Part shown: in pieces, positions 9,395-17,909 of the stretch
How positions within the stretch are numbered: the stretch's first letter is position 1
How the letters are laid out: the number at the start of each line of letters is the position of its first letter
NCBI RefSeq assembly: GCF_009830945.1
Contig: NZ_VWVV01000010.1
Location: forward strand, 62,001-126,000
Direction of reading: 5' to 3'
Origin: Nocardiopsis sp. FR4
Lineage (GTDB): Bacteria > Actinomycetota > Actinomycetes > Streptosporangiales > Streptosporangiaceae
Length of the DNA: 64,000 bases
The notes under the pieces: generated by a model
Told to the model about the DNA's origin: nothing
The model's database searches: none
Seen by the model: only the letters and a program-made list of their open reading frames with translations
Made by a program: the position numbers and the translations under genes

Positions 9395-9740
9395 GGTCAC
9401 CCGCTCCCGGGTCGCGGCCCCGGTCGGCTCGTTCCCAGGCCCTTTCCATGGCCTCCGGGCCGACGGTGTCGGAGGAGGCCCCGGAGAAGCGTGCGAGGTC
9501 CTCGCCCGCCACAGCCCCGGGCTGCGGGCGCGGGCCGCCACCAGCACCCGGTAGACGCTCCCTGCCGCGCCGTTCGGGCAGCGTCGAGCCGCGCCCCACA
9601 GGCCGGCGAGGTCCGTTCCCGGGGAGAGCTCCAGCCGGGCGGCGTGAACACCGTCCCCCGACGCCAGTCCAGCAGGCGGGTCACCGGTCCGCCCCGTTCG
9701 GCTCCCGGAACGCGTGCGGGCAGGTGTACGCGATGTGGCG
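9395..9740 (-). pseudogene. Possible frameshifted gene remnant
   Basis: The 474 bp between the acyl-CoA dehydrogenase and the SDR holds no intact gene, but the minus strand reads as coherent, GC3-rich protein in successive frames: a piece with HIAYTCPHAFREPNGADR, then TRLLDWRRGTVFT, then ARLELSPGTDLAGLWG through VYRVLVAARARSPG, then VAGEDLARFSGASSDTVG. Each switch would need a frameshift. I do not recognise the family. A chance reading in GC-rich DNA is possible. Confidence 0.3.
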
Positions 9741-9801
9741 CTGGGTAGCCGCAGAGCCGAGCGTGTGCGCCGTACGGGGCGCACGGAAGGGGGGTTTCCG
9801 C

Positions 9802-10641
9802 ATGGCACGACTCAGCGACGACCGCGTTGACGGGGCGCGCGAGTTCGACGACTACGACCGGGTGGCGGTGGTGACCGGCGCGGACAGCGGCATCGGACGG
9901 GCGACCGCGATCCGCTTGGCCGAGCAGGGCTTCGACGTCGGCGTGACCTTCCACCGGGACGAGGAGGGCGTACGCAAGACCGAGGCCGAGATCCGCGAGA
10001 CCGGCCGCCGGGTGGCGGTGCGCCAGCACGACCTCACCGACCCCGTACAGGGCTCCGCGGCCGTCTCGGAGCTGATCGGGGACCTCGGGGGCCTGGGCGT
10101 CCTGGTCAACAACGCGGGCACCGGTTCCGGCGAGGAGCTGCTGGACACGGACTACGAGCGCTGGCGCGAGGTGCTGGCGGTGGACCTGGACGGCCCGTTC
10201 CTGTGCTCGAAGATCGCGGCCACGCACATGCGCGACGCCGGACGCGGCGGGCGCATCGTCAACATCACCAGCGTCCACGAGGAGTTCCCCCGGGTGACCG
10301 CGGGCGCCTACTGCACCGCCAAGGGCGGCCTGAAGCTCCTCACCCGCGTCCTGGCGCTGGAGCTGGGGCTGTACGGCATCACCGTGAACGCCGTGGCCCC
10401 GGGTGAGATCGCCACCCCCATGACCGGCCAGCACGAGGAGGAGCCCGCGCTGGACTCGCGCGCCGGATACCCGCTGTCGCGGCCCGGGCACGCCTACGAG
10501 GTGGCCGAGGCGGTGGCCTTCCTCGCCCGGCCGGAGGCGTCCTACGTCACCGGGGCGTCCCTGTTCGTGGACGGCGGCCTGTCGCTGATGGGACCGCAGG
10601 CCGGCGGGGCGCTCCAGGACGCCACCTGGCGCGCGGGCTGA
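9802..10641 (+). CDS. SDR family oxidoreductase
   Basis: A 279-residue classical short-chain dehydrogenase. The cofactor loop TGADSGIGRA is near residue 28, NNAG near 102, the catalytic Ser in NITSVHE and the YxxxK pair in YCTAKGG near 172; LFVDGG closes the fold. It resembles the glucose-1-dehydrogenase/3-oxoacyl-ACP-reductase-like group, NAD(P)-dependent; the substrate is unknown. The ATG at 9802 follows GGAAGGGGGG, and a longer in-frame start at 9448 would add a low-complexity tail, so it was rejected. The PPOX gene converges on it with a 28-bp gap. Confidence 0.88.
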   Translation: MARLSDDRVDGAREFDDYDRVAVVTGADSGIGRATAIRLAEQGFDVGVTFHRDEEGVRKTEAEIRETGRRVAVRQHDLTDPVQGSAAVSELIGDLGGLGVLVNNAGTGSGEELLDTDYERWREVLAVDLDGPFLCSKIAATHMRDAGRGGRIVNITSVHEEFPRVTAGAYCTAKGGLKLLTRVLALELGLYGITVNAVAPGEIATPMTGQHEEEPALDSRAGYPLSRPGHAYEVAEAVAFLARPEASYVTGASLFVDGGLSLMGPQAGGALQDATWRAG

Positions 10642-10669
10642 CCCCGGCGCCCGGCCCGCGCGCGGCGGG

Positions 10670-11101
10670 TCAGGGCCGCGCGGGGTCGCGCGCGGACCAT
10701 CCCGACCAGTGGTGGACCGCGACCAGGATCATCACCTCGCCGGGCGGTTCGTCGCGGTACCGCTGGTACCGCTCGGCGAGCCGCTCGCGGGCCTCCTCCC
10801 AGGCGGGACCGGAGTGCTCGACCAGCGCCTCCCCGTCCGCGCGGGCCCACCACGACCGCTCCGGGTCCTCTCCGTGGTCGTCGACGAGCAGCGACACCCG
10901 GGGGTTGGCCTCGATGTCGAGCATCCACCCGAGCCGGTACGCGGTCTCGGGCCTGCCGTCCACGGGGATCGCGACGGTGCCGTCGTAGACGGCGAACACC
11001 ACGGGGACCAGGTGGGGCTGGCCCTTCTTGTCCACCGTGGCCAGCCTGGCCACACGGCTCGCCGCGAACCGCTCCCGCGCCTGCTGCGGACTCCATTCCA
11101 T
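10670..11101 (-). CDS. PPOX-class F420-dependent oxidoreductase (TIGR03668-like)
   Basis: A 143-residue split-barrel protein of the pyridoxamine-phosphate-oxidase superfamily. The opening RFAASRVARLATVDKKGQPH followed by LVPVVFAV is typical of small actinobacterial F420-binding members, as is the segment DIEANPRVSLLVDD. Such proteins reduce or sequester oxidised substrates with F420H2; the substrate is not predictable. It begins with ATG and runs convergently to the SDR gene. The next gene, the MFS transporter, is read in the same direction and ends 89 bp upstream of it. Confidence 0.8.
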   Translation of the reverse strand: MEWSPQQARERFAASRVARLATVDKKGQPHLVPVVFAVYDGTVAIPVDGRPETAYRLGWMLDIEANPRVSLLVDDHGEDPERSWWARADGEALVEHSGPAWEEARERLAERYQRYRDEPPGEVMILVAVHHWSGWSARDPARP

Positions 11102-11190
11102 GAGGAGAAAATCCCACGCGAACCGTTACGGCACAAGGGGAGCGGGCGCCCCGTCCCTCCCGGGACCGCCGAGGCACCCCGGGGCTGAGC

Positions 11191-12477
11191 CTAGGGACGC
11201 GGGCGGCGCAGGACGAAGAAGTACAGCACGGCGGTGGCGCAGGCCGTGGTCACGCACATCGGCACGAAGGCCGTCTGGTACGACTCCGGCTCCTCCGGCA
11301 GCGCCTGGAGGATGGCCCCGGCCGCCACGGTGCAGACCACGGCGGTGGTGAAGCCGCTCATGTTCACCAGGCCGGAGGCGACCCCGGTGCGGCTGGCGGG
11401 GATCCCGTCGCGGGCGAAGTCGAAGGAGATGGTCGGGGCCAGGGTCTGCCCCGCGGCGCTCACCGCCAGCACGGTGAGGCCGAGGGCCACGGGAGCCCCG
11501 CCGGGCCAGACCACCAGCAGCAGCCACCCCAGGGACAGCGCGGCGCCCAGGAAGAGGGCGAGCCACCGGCGCACGCCGGGGTCGCGTCCGATGACCAGGC
11601 CGGCGACCGGGGCCAGCCACAACCCGCCCGCGGCCAGCGCCGTGAGGGTGAGCGCGGCCGTGCCCTCGGCGAGCCCGAGGCCGCCCACGAGGAACGGGTA
11701 GCCCCACAGCACCATCATCATCGTGAACGGCGCCATGACGGCCGCGTGGTGGGCCATGCCGATCAGCGGGCCGCGGGCGCACAGCGCCTCCTTGAGCGCG
11801 GCCCACACGGAGATGGGGTCGGCCACCGTGGAGCGGCCGGCCGCCCCGGCGGGCCGGTCCCGGACCACGAGCAGCACCAGCAGGGCCATCAGCGCGGTCA
11901 GGGCCGTGGTGGCGAGGAAGGCGGCCACCCAGCCGACCCCGTCCAGGGCCCAGGCCAGCGGCGCCGCGCTGGCCACCTGGCCGGTGCCGCCGACCACGCC
12001 GGTGAGACCGCTGACCAGGGCGTAGCGCGCACGCGGGAACCACAGGGCGGCCAGCCGGATGACGTTGAGGAACACCAGGGCGTCGCCGAGCCCGATGAGG
12101 AACCGCCCGGTCACCGCCACCTCGACCCCGGGCGCCAGGGCGAACAGGCACGATCCGGCCGCCATCGCGACCATGCCCATCACCAGCGTGTAGCGCGGGC
12201 CGAGCCGGTCGGCGAGCAGTCCGGCGGGCACCTGGAGGACGACGTACACCAGGAGCTGCAGCATGGGCAGCAGGGACAGAAGCGCGGGGCCGACGTCGAA
12301 GCGGGCCTGGGCCTCCAGGGCGGCCACACCGAGACCGTTGCGGTGCAGCATCGCCAGGAAGTAGCCGCCCACGGCGACGCCCCACACGATCCAGGCGCGG
12401 GCGCCGCCCCCGGGTTCGGCGGGGACCGCGCCGACGCCTGCGGCAGTCCGGTCACCCGATGTCTCGGTCTGTGTCAC
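11191..12477 (-). CDS. MFS transporter
   Basis: A 428-residue membrane protein with about 12 hydrophobic helices. The loop between helices 2 and 3 reads GLLADRLGPRYTLVMG, the classic MFS signature region, and the N-terminal half has VTGRFLIGLGDALVFLN. It resembles nitrate/sugar-phosphate-type facilitators, but no substrate can be named. The GTG at 12477 with GGAGAG upstream is preferred; a longer frame to 12609 would add 44 polar, Arg-rich residues unlike an MFS N-terminus. Confidence 0.85.
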   Translation of the reverse strand: MTQTETSGDRTAAGVGAVPAEPGGGARAWIVWGVAVGGYFLAMLHRNGLGVAALEAQARFDVGPALLSLLPMLQLLVYVVLQVPAGLLADRLGPRYTLVMGMVAMAAGSCLFALAPGVEVAVTGRFLIGLGDALVFLNVIRLAALWFPRARYALVSGLTGVVGGTGQVASAAPLAWALDGVGWVAAFLATTALTALMALLVLLVVRDRPAGAAGRSTVADPISVWAALKEALCARGPLIGMAHHAAVMAPFTMMMVLWGYPFLVGGLGLAEGTAALTLTALAAGGLWLAPVAGLVIGRDPGVRRWLALFLGAALSLGWLLLVVWPGGAPVALGLTVLAVSAAGQTLAPTISFDFARDGIPASRTGVASGLVNMSGFTTAVVCTVAAGAILQALPEEPESYQTAFVPMCVTTACATAVLYFFVLRRPRP

Positions 12478-13046
12478 TGGGCGGCTTCTCTCCGTTTCGT
12501 CCGACCCCTCCAGTCTCGGGCACGCGCGTAACCGCCCCTTACACCGGGGTGAAGGACGGGGCAAAACCGGCCGGGAGGTCCGGTGGGCGCGAGGATGCGG
12601 AAAGGGCAAAGCCCGCGTCTGGCCGGGTCAAGGATCTCCCACCTGCACAAAGTCACCCCCCGTGTTCGAAGAGGGGCCAGGAGTGTCCGAAACGGGTGAA
12701 GCTGGCGACATCCGGGGCGTAACGGAGAGCACGTTCCAACTCTCCCAAAAATCGAATACCAGATCGTAATATGGGGTCTGAACTGGCGGTTCTTGCTCAA
12801 ACCCCATTGAGATGGTTTCGTTAAATGTGACATGCGTCACTTTCAGAAGCCTCGACTACCGGGGGTCAGGTACTGCTAGCATCCGGAGCGCAAAGAATAA
12901 CTACGAGGTAACGACATCGTTCGGGCCTCACCAACTTTGTGGAGGGAACCCGCCAAAGCCGTACGGCCGCGGTGGCGCCCCTCGAACCGCGGCGACGCGC
13001 ACGGCACGATCATCACCGCGGCACCCTAGACCCACTGGAGACGACC
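12478..13046. other. Intergenic region with AT-richer divergent promoter area
   Basis: This 569-bp gap separates the MFS gene and the gene at 13047. The part from 12720 to 12920 is much richer in A/T than its surroundings and holds the CRP-like palindrome and promoter listed separately. I see no convincing gene in it. Confidence 0.6.
12826..12882 (+). promoter_or_regulatory. CRP-like palindrome and extended -10 promoter
   Basis: TGTGA-CATGCG-TCAC (12826-12840) matches the CRP/FNR-family pattern TGTGA-N6-TCACA except for the last base. About 40 bp downstream, TGCTAGCAT (12875-12882) has the form of an extended -10 box (TGC before TAGCAT). Both point to the gene at 13047. The actual regulator is inferred from pattern only. 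Confidence 0.4.
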
Positions 13047-13439
13047 TTGAGTCACTGGCGCCTGAACAACCCCCGGGCCTCCCGGGCGAAGTCGGCCCTC
13101 GCCAGGCGAGTCAAGCACAAGCCCCGCCACGCCTTCTGTGCCGAGCGCGCGATCACCGCCCTGCTGGGCGAGCTCTCCTCGTTGACCCCGCGCCAGTTCT
13201 ACTGGTCGGGCACCTCGGAGCTGGCCGTCATCTCGGTCCACAACGACGTCAACGTCTGGTGCCGGGACGGCCGCTTCTTCTGGAACGACCTCTTCCACGG
13301 CGGCCCCGTCTCCCACCCCGCCAACGACCCCGTCGGCGCGGCCGAGCTCCTCAACCCCTTCGCCCGGGGCCCCGAGCCGGTCTACAGCCACGGCACCGTC
13401 GCCAGCCACACCGCCGCCAGCCACACCGTCGCCGCCTGA
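13047..13439 (+). CDS. Hypothetical protein, 130 residues
   Basis: I do not recognise this protein. It begins best at TTG 13047, which has GGAG six bases upstream and yields SHWRLNNPRASRAKSALARR; an in-frame GTG at 12939 would add 36 poorly conserved-looking residues. The centre is Trp/Phe-rich (FYWSGTSELAVISVHNDVNV, then WCRDGRFFWNDLFHG) and looks folded and soluble. The tail is a small repeat of SH(G/T)(T/A)(V/A)A units, encoded by three tandem units of about 15 bp. It stands alone behind a promoter with a CRP-like site. The TTG is in frame and GC3 is high, so it is probably real. Confidence 0.6.
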   Translation: MSHWRLNNPRASRAKSALARRVKHKPRHAFCAERAITALLGELSSLTPRQFYWSGTSELAVISVHNDVNVWCRDGRFFWNDLFHGGPVSHPANDPVGAAELLNPFARGPEPVYSHGTVASHTAASHTVAA

Positions 13440-13755
13440 GGTCCGCCGCGGCGCGCCGTCTCCGCCCGAACGCCCCGCCGGACCCTCTTCTCCCCTCTTC
13501 CCAAGCGCCCCGTCGACCCCTCCTGTCCGGATGCGCTTTTTCGGTCCGCCCCGCGTCGCGCTGGCCTGCCTTCTTTCTTCGGACTTACGGCACCAAGGCC
13601 CCACATAAGTGCACATAAGACCTCGGAACCCTCCAGAAGCATGTACCGCGGACGCTCGCCACGGGTTACGGTGACTGCTGACACACAGGGCACATACCGT
13701 CCCGTACCAGGGCGGGCCGTCCTCGATTCACCCCCTGGAACACCCCAGAGGCCCC
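13440..13755. other. Intergenic region
   Basis: A 316-bp gap. It has a pyrimidine-rich stretch (13485-13530) and an AT-richer part around 13590-13700 with two CATAAG hexamers ten bases apart (13608-13623), probably the promoter area of the gene at 13756. No gene seen. Confidence 0.5.
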
Positions 13756-15015
13756 ATGCACCCCCTCAACCCCGACGAGCCCACCCGACTCGGGGACTTC
13801 CGCCTCCTTCCCCACCCCGGTTCCGGCGGTACCGAGCACGTGCCCCCGGACGCCCACCGCTCCTCCCCGCGTGCCGCCGCCCCACCGCCGGGCCGCGCTC
13901 CCCGGTCCCTCCGGGGGCGCCGGGTACTGCTGCGCGCCTGCGCGCTCACCGCAGCGGCGGCCTTCCTGGCGGGCGCGGGACTGTACTCCCTCGCCGCCCC
14001 CGCCTGGGACCCGTCCGCGACGGTGGGGACCGACACCGGCGGCTGCTCGGCCTCCGCCTCCGCCGTCTCCGACCGCCTCGCCCCGCCGGGCGACCCGCAG
14101 GTCACCTTCTCCGACGACCTCCCCCTCGAACTGTCCTTCTCCCCGGACGGGTCGGTCCTGGCCGTCTCCCAGATCGACGCGGTGACGCTGTGGGACTGGC
14201 GGGAGTCGCGCGCCATCGCCCAGATCGACCACGGGGCCTCCGCCGTACCGCCGACCCCCGCCTCCTTCAGCCCCGACGGGTGCCTGGTCGCCTACGGGAC
14301 CCCGCACGGCGCCGCCGTCGTCGACCTGTCGACCGGACGCGGGCGCACCGTCGGCGCGGACCAGGCCGTACGGGCGCTCGCCTTCAGCCCCGACGGCTCC
14401 TCCCTCGCCCTGGGCGTGGGCAGCGACCCCGCCGGCAGGCTCCTGCACCTGCACGAGACCTCCACCTGGAAGCTGGAGAGCCGCTTGGCGGGGTCCGCCC
14501 CCCTCGGCTCGGTCCGGTACTCCTTCGACGGCAGCGTGGTGGCGGGCGGTGAGAACGACGGCGGGGTCGCCGTGTGGAACGTGGACCGCCCCCGCTCGGC
14601 CGGGCTGGTCCGCGACCGCGCGGGGGTGGGCGCCGACGCCTTCGACGTCGTGCCCGACGGGACGGCCGTCCTGGTCATCCGCTCCGGCAGCGTGCTCCTG
14701 GTGGACCCCCGGACCGAGGAGGTCCTGCGCGAGTACGTACCCGGCACCGACGAGGGCGTCCTGGTGGACGTGGCCTACAGTGCGGCGAGCGGCCGGGTGT
14801 TCGCGGCCCGCCTGGACCCCGCCACCGACACCGGCGACATGGTGGCCTGGGAGTACGGCGCGGCGACCGAGGTGGCCCTGGGAACGGACCTGCCGCGCGT
14901 GTTCCCCATGGCCCTGTCCGAGGACGGCTCGCGGGTGGCGGGTCTGCGGACCCGGACGGGCGACATCGCGGTCTACGACACGGATCTCTCACTGCTCAAC
15001 GTGCTCACCCGCTGA
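13756..15015 (+). CDS. WD40-like repeat membrane protein with a vestigial kinase N-terminus
   Basis: A 419-residue protein. Its first 17 residues, MHPLNPDEPTRLGDFRL, copy the start of actinomycete Ser/Thr kinases, but the catalytic domain is missing. A disordered stretch, one transmembrane helix (about residues 57-77) and a beta-propeller follow. The propeller has several WD40/TolB-like blades marked by FSPDGS (near 134), FSPDG (near 174), FSPDGSSLALG (near 212), FDGSVVAGG (near 257) and SEDGSRVAGL (near 388). The parent family is kinase-TM-WD40. A deletion has probably turned it into a membrane-tethered propeller outside the cytoplasm. GC3 stays high, so the gene may still be used. Confidence 0.7.
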   Translation: MHPLNPDEPTRLGDFRLLPHPGSGGTEHVPPDAHRSSPRAAAPPPGRAPRSLRGRRVLLRACALTAAAAFLAGAGLYSLAAPAWDPSATVGTDTGGCSASASAVSDRLAPPGDPQVTFSDDLPLELSFSPDGSVLAVSQIDAVTLWDWRESRAIAQIDHGASAVPPTPASFSPDGCLVAYGTPHGAAVVDLSTGRGRTVGADQAVRALAFSPDGSSLALGVGSDPAGRLLHLHETSTWKLESRLAGSAPLGSVRYSFDGSVVAGGENDGGVAVWNVDRPRSAGLVRDRAGVGADAFDVVPDGTAVLVIRSGSVLLVDPRTEEVLREYVPGTDEGVLVDVAYSAASGRVFAARLDPATDTGDMVAWEYGAATEVALGTDLPRVFPMALSEDGSRVAGLRTRTGDIAVYDTDLSLLNVLTR

Positions 15016-15171
15016 GCCGCCCGGGACCCGCCCGACGGGCCTCCCGGGCTCGGGGACGCGGGCGGGAGCGCCTCCGGAGGGCTCGGGGCGAGCCGCTAGA
15101 TTGGTGCCCGTTCGCCCCCTCCCCGAGCGTTCGGACCCCGCGCCGGGGCCGACGCAGCGAGGAGTGCCCCC

Positions 15172-15900
15172 GTGCGGCCCCTCACTCCCGACGGCCCCCC
15201 GCGCATCGGCCGGTACCGCCTGCTGGCGCGCCTGGGCCACGGCGGCGTGGGCATGGTCTACCTGGCGCGCAGCCCCGACGACCGCCTGTGCGCCCTCAAG
15301 GTGGTCCTGGAGGAGTGGCGGCACGACCTGCAGTTCCGTGCGGGGTTCTCCCGGGAGGTCCGCGTCGCCCGGAGCGTAAGCAGCCCCTTCGCCCCCGCCC
15401 TCCTCGACGCCGACACCGACGGGGACACGCCGTGGATGGCCGCCGAGTACGTCCCCGGCCTCCGCGCCGCGGACGCCGTCCCGGGGAAACCCTCCCCGGG
15501 CGCCGTGGACGGGGCCGCGGAGGCCGAACTGGAGGGATGGATCTACGAGGTGGGCTTCTCCGCCGACGAAGAGGCCCTGTACGTGTTCGGCATGAACACG
15601 CTGTCGGTGTGGGACCGGCGGACCGGCGAGCCGGTCGACGCCTTCGAACCCGTCCCCTCTGGCGCCGGGATCGGCGACGACGGCCACGTGGCCGCCACCT
15701 ACGCCGACCTCATCCGGGTCTGGCACGCCACCAGCGACAACGAGGCCGCCTCCTTCGGCCGGGACAACCAGGGGCGCGGCTACTGCGACATGCCCGCCCT
15801 GACCTCCGACGGTTCGCGGGTCGCCGTGCTCGCCGCCGAGAACGCCGCGGAGGCCGACCCCGCCACCGCGCCGAAGCGCGGGTGCGGCGCTGTACCGTGA
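15172..15900 (+). CDS. Truncated Ser/Thr kinase N-lobe fused to WD40 pieces
   Basis: 242 residues from a GTG after GAGGAG. Residues 10-105 are a clear kinase N-lobe: RIGRYRLLARLG, the glycine loop GHGGVG and the ATP lysine in CALKVV, and EYVPG at the hinge. The C-lobe (HRD, DFG) is absent; after a short linker the protein goes straight to propeller blades (EVGFSADEEALYVFG, LSVWDRRTGEPVDAFE, ALTSDGSRVAVLAAEN) and stops early with a tail that does not look like a blade. It cannot be an active kinase. The pattern fits an internal deletion in a kinase-WD40 gene; it is either a pseudogene or an ATP-binding remnant. Confidence 0.65.
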   Translation: MRPLTPDGPPRIGRYRLLARLGHGGVGMVYLARSPDDRLCALKVVLEEWRHDLQFRAGFSREVRVARSVSSPFAPALLDADTDGDTPWMAAEYVPGLRAADAVPGKPSPGAVDGAAEAELEGWIYEVGFSADEEALYVFGMNTLSVWDRRTGEPVDAFEPVPSGAGIGDDGHVAATYADLIRVWHATSDNEAASFGRDNQGRGYCDMPALTSDGSRVAVLAAENAAEADPATAPKRGCGAVP

Positions 15901-15931
15901 AGGCCCGTGCCCGTCCCCGAAGGGATCCGCC

Positions 15932-16387
15932 ATGCCAGGCACCGCCGCGCGCCGCGCCCGCGCCACCAGCTCCGCCCTGTCCGTCCTGGCCCGGCTGATC
16001 GAGAACACCGGCGCGTCCGCGCGGGCCGCCTCGGTGTTCGGCGACCCGGTGGCACACGACGGCACCACCATCGTCCCCGTGGCCCGCGTGAGCGCCCTCA
16101 CCGTCATGGGCGGGGCCACCGGGCGCATGGCGCTGAGGGCGGGCGGGGACGGTGCCGGGGGCACCGGCCTGGTCCGGATCCGGCCGGCGGGCTTCGTGGT
16201 GCTCGACGGCGCCGGGGCCCGGTTCCGGCCCATCCGGCAGCCCGCCACCGTGCTCGCCGTCCCGCTCGCGGTGATCGCGGCGGCCACGGCCACCCGGATC
16301 GTGGGGGTGTCCCTGCGCGAGGCCCGCCGACGCCGCCGCCTGGTCGCCGGCCGGCGGGACGCGCACGAGTCGGAGCGCTCCGGCTGA
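15932..16387 (+). CDS. GerW/YtfJ family sporulation-associated protein
   Basis: 151 residues. The segment VLARLIENTGASARAASVFG then GTTIVPVARVS matches the GerW (YtfJ) fold, in which a spore-coat or germination-linked protein of Firmicutes has many actinobacterial relatives of unknown role. A hydrophobic C-terminal helix (about 108-128) followed by an Arg-rich tail suggests membrane attachment. It starts 32 bp after the truncated kinase gene, probably on the same transcript, and converges on eccD. Confidence 0.7.
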   Translation: MPGTAARRARATSSALSVLARLIENTGASARAASVFGDPVAHDGTTIVPVARVSALTVMGGATGRMALRAGGDGAGGTGLVRIRPAGFVVLDGAGARFRPIRQPATVLAVPLAVIAAATATRIVGVSLREARRRRRLVAGRRDAHESERSG

Positions 16388-16424
16388 GTCGGAGGGCGCG
16401 GGGAGCCGCCGGGGCGGGACGGCG

Positions 16425-17759
16425 CTAGGCGGTCATCGCCTGCACGAAGGCGAACAGGCCCATGCCCCAGGCGAACACCGCGCACATCGCGATGATCACC
16501 AGGATCTCCGCGGCGTTGAGGACGCGGCGCAGCGAGGCCCTCGGCACGTCGGTCAGGCGCACCCAGCTCAGCACGCCGAGCACGACCCCGCCCAGGAGCC
16601 CGGCCAGCGGCAGCCACGGGGCCAGGAACCCGTACTCGCCCACGGCCGCCAGGCCCGTCGCGCCGATCCCGAGCACACCGGCCAGGCGCAGCGGCAGCAC
16701 GTGCCGGACCCGGTCGAACAGGCGCGAGCGCAGCACCAGCAGTACCGACAGCAGCCCGCACAGCAGCAGGTCCGGCAGGCCGGTGGCCAGGACCGCGAGC
16801 AGCACCGTGACCGCCCCGCCGCTGACCGCCGCGCCCAGCACGATGCCGAGCAGCAGCCGGTCGGTGTTGGTGTAGGTGTCCTCGAACCGCTCGGTGGTCA
16901 CCTGGCCCGAGCGGCCCACCTCGTAGTCGAGCCCGGACAGCCCGCCCATCACCATCGCCACGCGCGGCAGCGCGCCCACGCACAGCGCCAGGGCCAGCCC
17001 CATGGACCGCACGCCCTGCACCGGCTCCACGAAGATCCCCACCACCACGAGGACCCCGGCCGTCACCGCCACCACACCGAGCGCGGAGATGTAGGCCAGC
17101 CCCGTCTCGTGCAGCGTCCAGCCGACCACCGCCACCAGCAGCGCCCCGCACAGGGCGAAGGCCCCCGTCACCAGCGGGGCGGACGCGGTCACCAGACCGG
17201 CGGCGATCACGGCGGTGACCGCGCCCCAGGCACAGGCCGTCGCGAACAGCACGTGCGCGACGGCGGGCAGCGGCCTGCGGGCGGCCAGCAGCATCACCGC
17301 GACGGTGAACAGGGTGCCGACCGAGGCGATCCCCAGGTGCCAGGCCGAAGGGCTCACCCGCATCATGATCCCCAGCAGGAGCAGGGGGCCGATCGCGGCG
17401 ACGAGGAGGCCGAAGGACAGCGTCGTCGTGGGGTTCCAGATCCGCGCGGTCCCGTCGACGCGGTCCTCGACGGCGCCGCGGACGTCGTCCACGTGCGCGG
17501 GCCTGCTCGGCGCGGTGTACCGGTCCAGCACCAGCACGGCGCCGTCGTAGACGCCCGCGCTCTCCAACGGCTCGTCCGGACGGACCGGGGTGCCGTCCGT
17601 GGTGCTCAGCACCCATCCGGCGGGTTCGGTGCCCTCCTCCTCGGGAGCGCACACCTCGATGATGCGCGGCATCAGCGTGGCCACGGGGACCGTTCCGGGA
17701 AGTGCCAGATCGGCCCAGCGTTCCGGCCCGGTGACCGTGACCCGGCAGTATCCACTCAC
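16425..17759 (-). CDS. eccD: Type VII secretion integral membrane protein EccD
   Basis: 445 residues. The first 80 form a ubiquitin-like (YukD) domain (SGYCRVTVTGPERWADLALP); about 11 transmembrane helices follow from residue 115 to the end. EccD is the channel-forming subunit of ESX/type VII secretion systems. The GTG at 17759 with AAAGGA upstream sets the start. It is read divergently from eccC across 150 bp that must hold both promoters. A much longer minus-strand frame that continues past it, over eccC, is an antisense artefact of base composition. Confidence 0.9.
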   Translation of the reverse strand: MSGYCRVTVTGPERWADLALPGTVPVATLMPRIIEVCAPEEEGTEPAGWVLSTTDGTPVRPDEPLESAGVYDGAVLVLDRYTAPSRPAHVDDVRGAVEDRVDGTARIWNPTTTLSFGLLVAAIGPLLLLGIMMRVSPSAWHLGIASVGTLFTVAVMLLAARRPLPAVAHVLFATACAWGAVTAVIAAGLVTASAPLVTGAFALCGALLVAVVGWTLHETGLAYISALGVVAVTAGVLVVVGIFVEPVQGVRSMGLALALCVGALPRVAMVMGGLSGLDYEVGRSGQVTTERFEDTYTNTDRLLLGIVLGAAVSGGAVTVLLAVLATGLPDLLLCGLLSVLLVLRSRLFDRVRHVLPLRLAGVLGIGATGLAAVGEYGFLAPWLPLAGLLGGVVLGVLSWVRLTDVPRASLRRVLNAAEILVIIAMCAVFAWGMGLFAFVQAMTA

Positions 17760-17909
17760 ACCAATGGTCCTTTGTGTCGTCGTCGCGGGCGGTAGCCGCC
17801 CCCGGGGGGAGGGATGGACGCGAATTAGGTGATTCGCCGTGATCGAGAGATCATTCTTAGCGTAGTCACCCCGATACCAGCCCCCGTAGGTGGACCGAAA
17901 GAGATCCCT

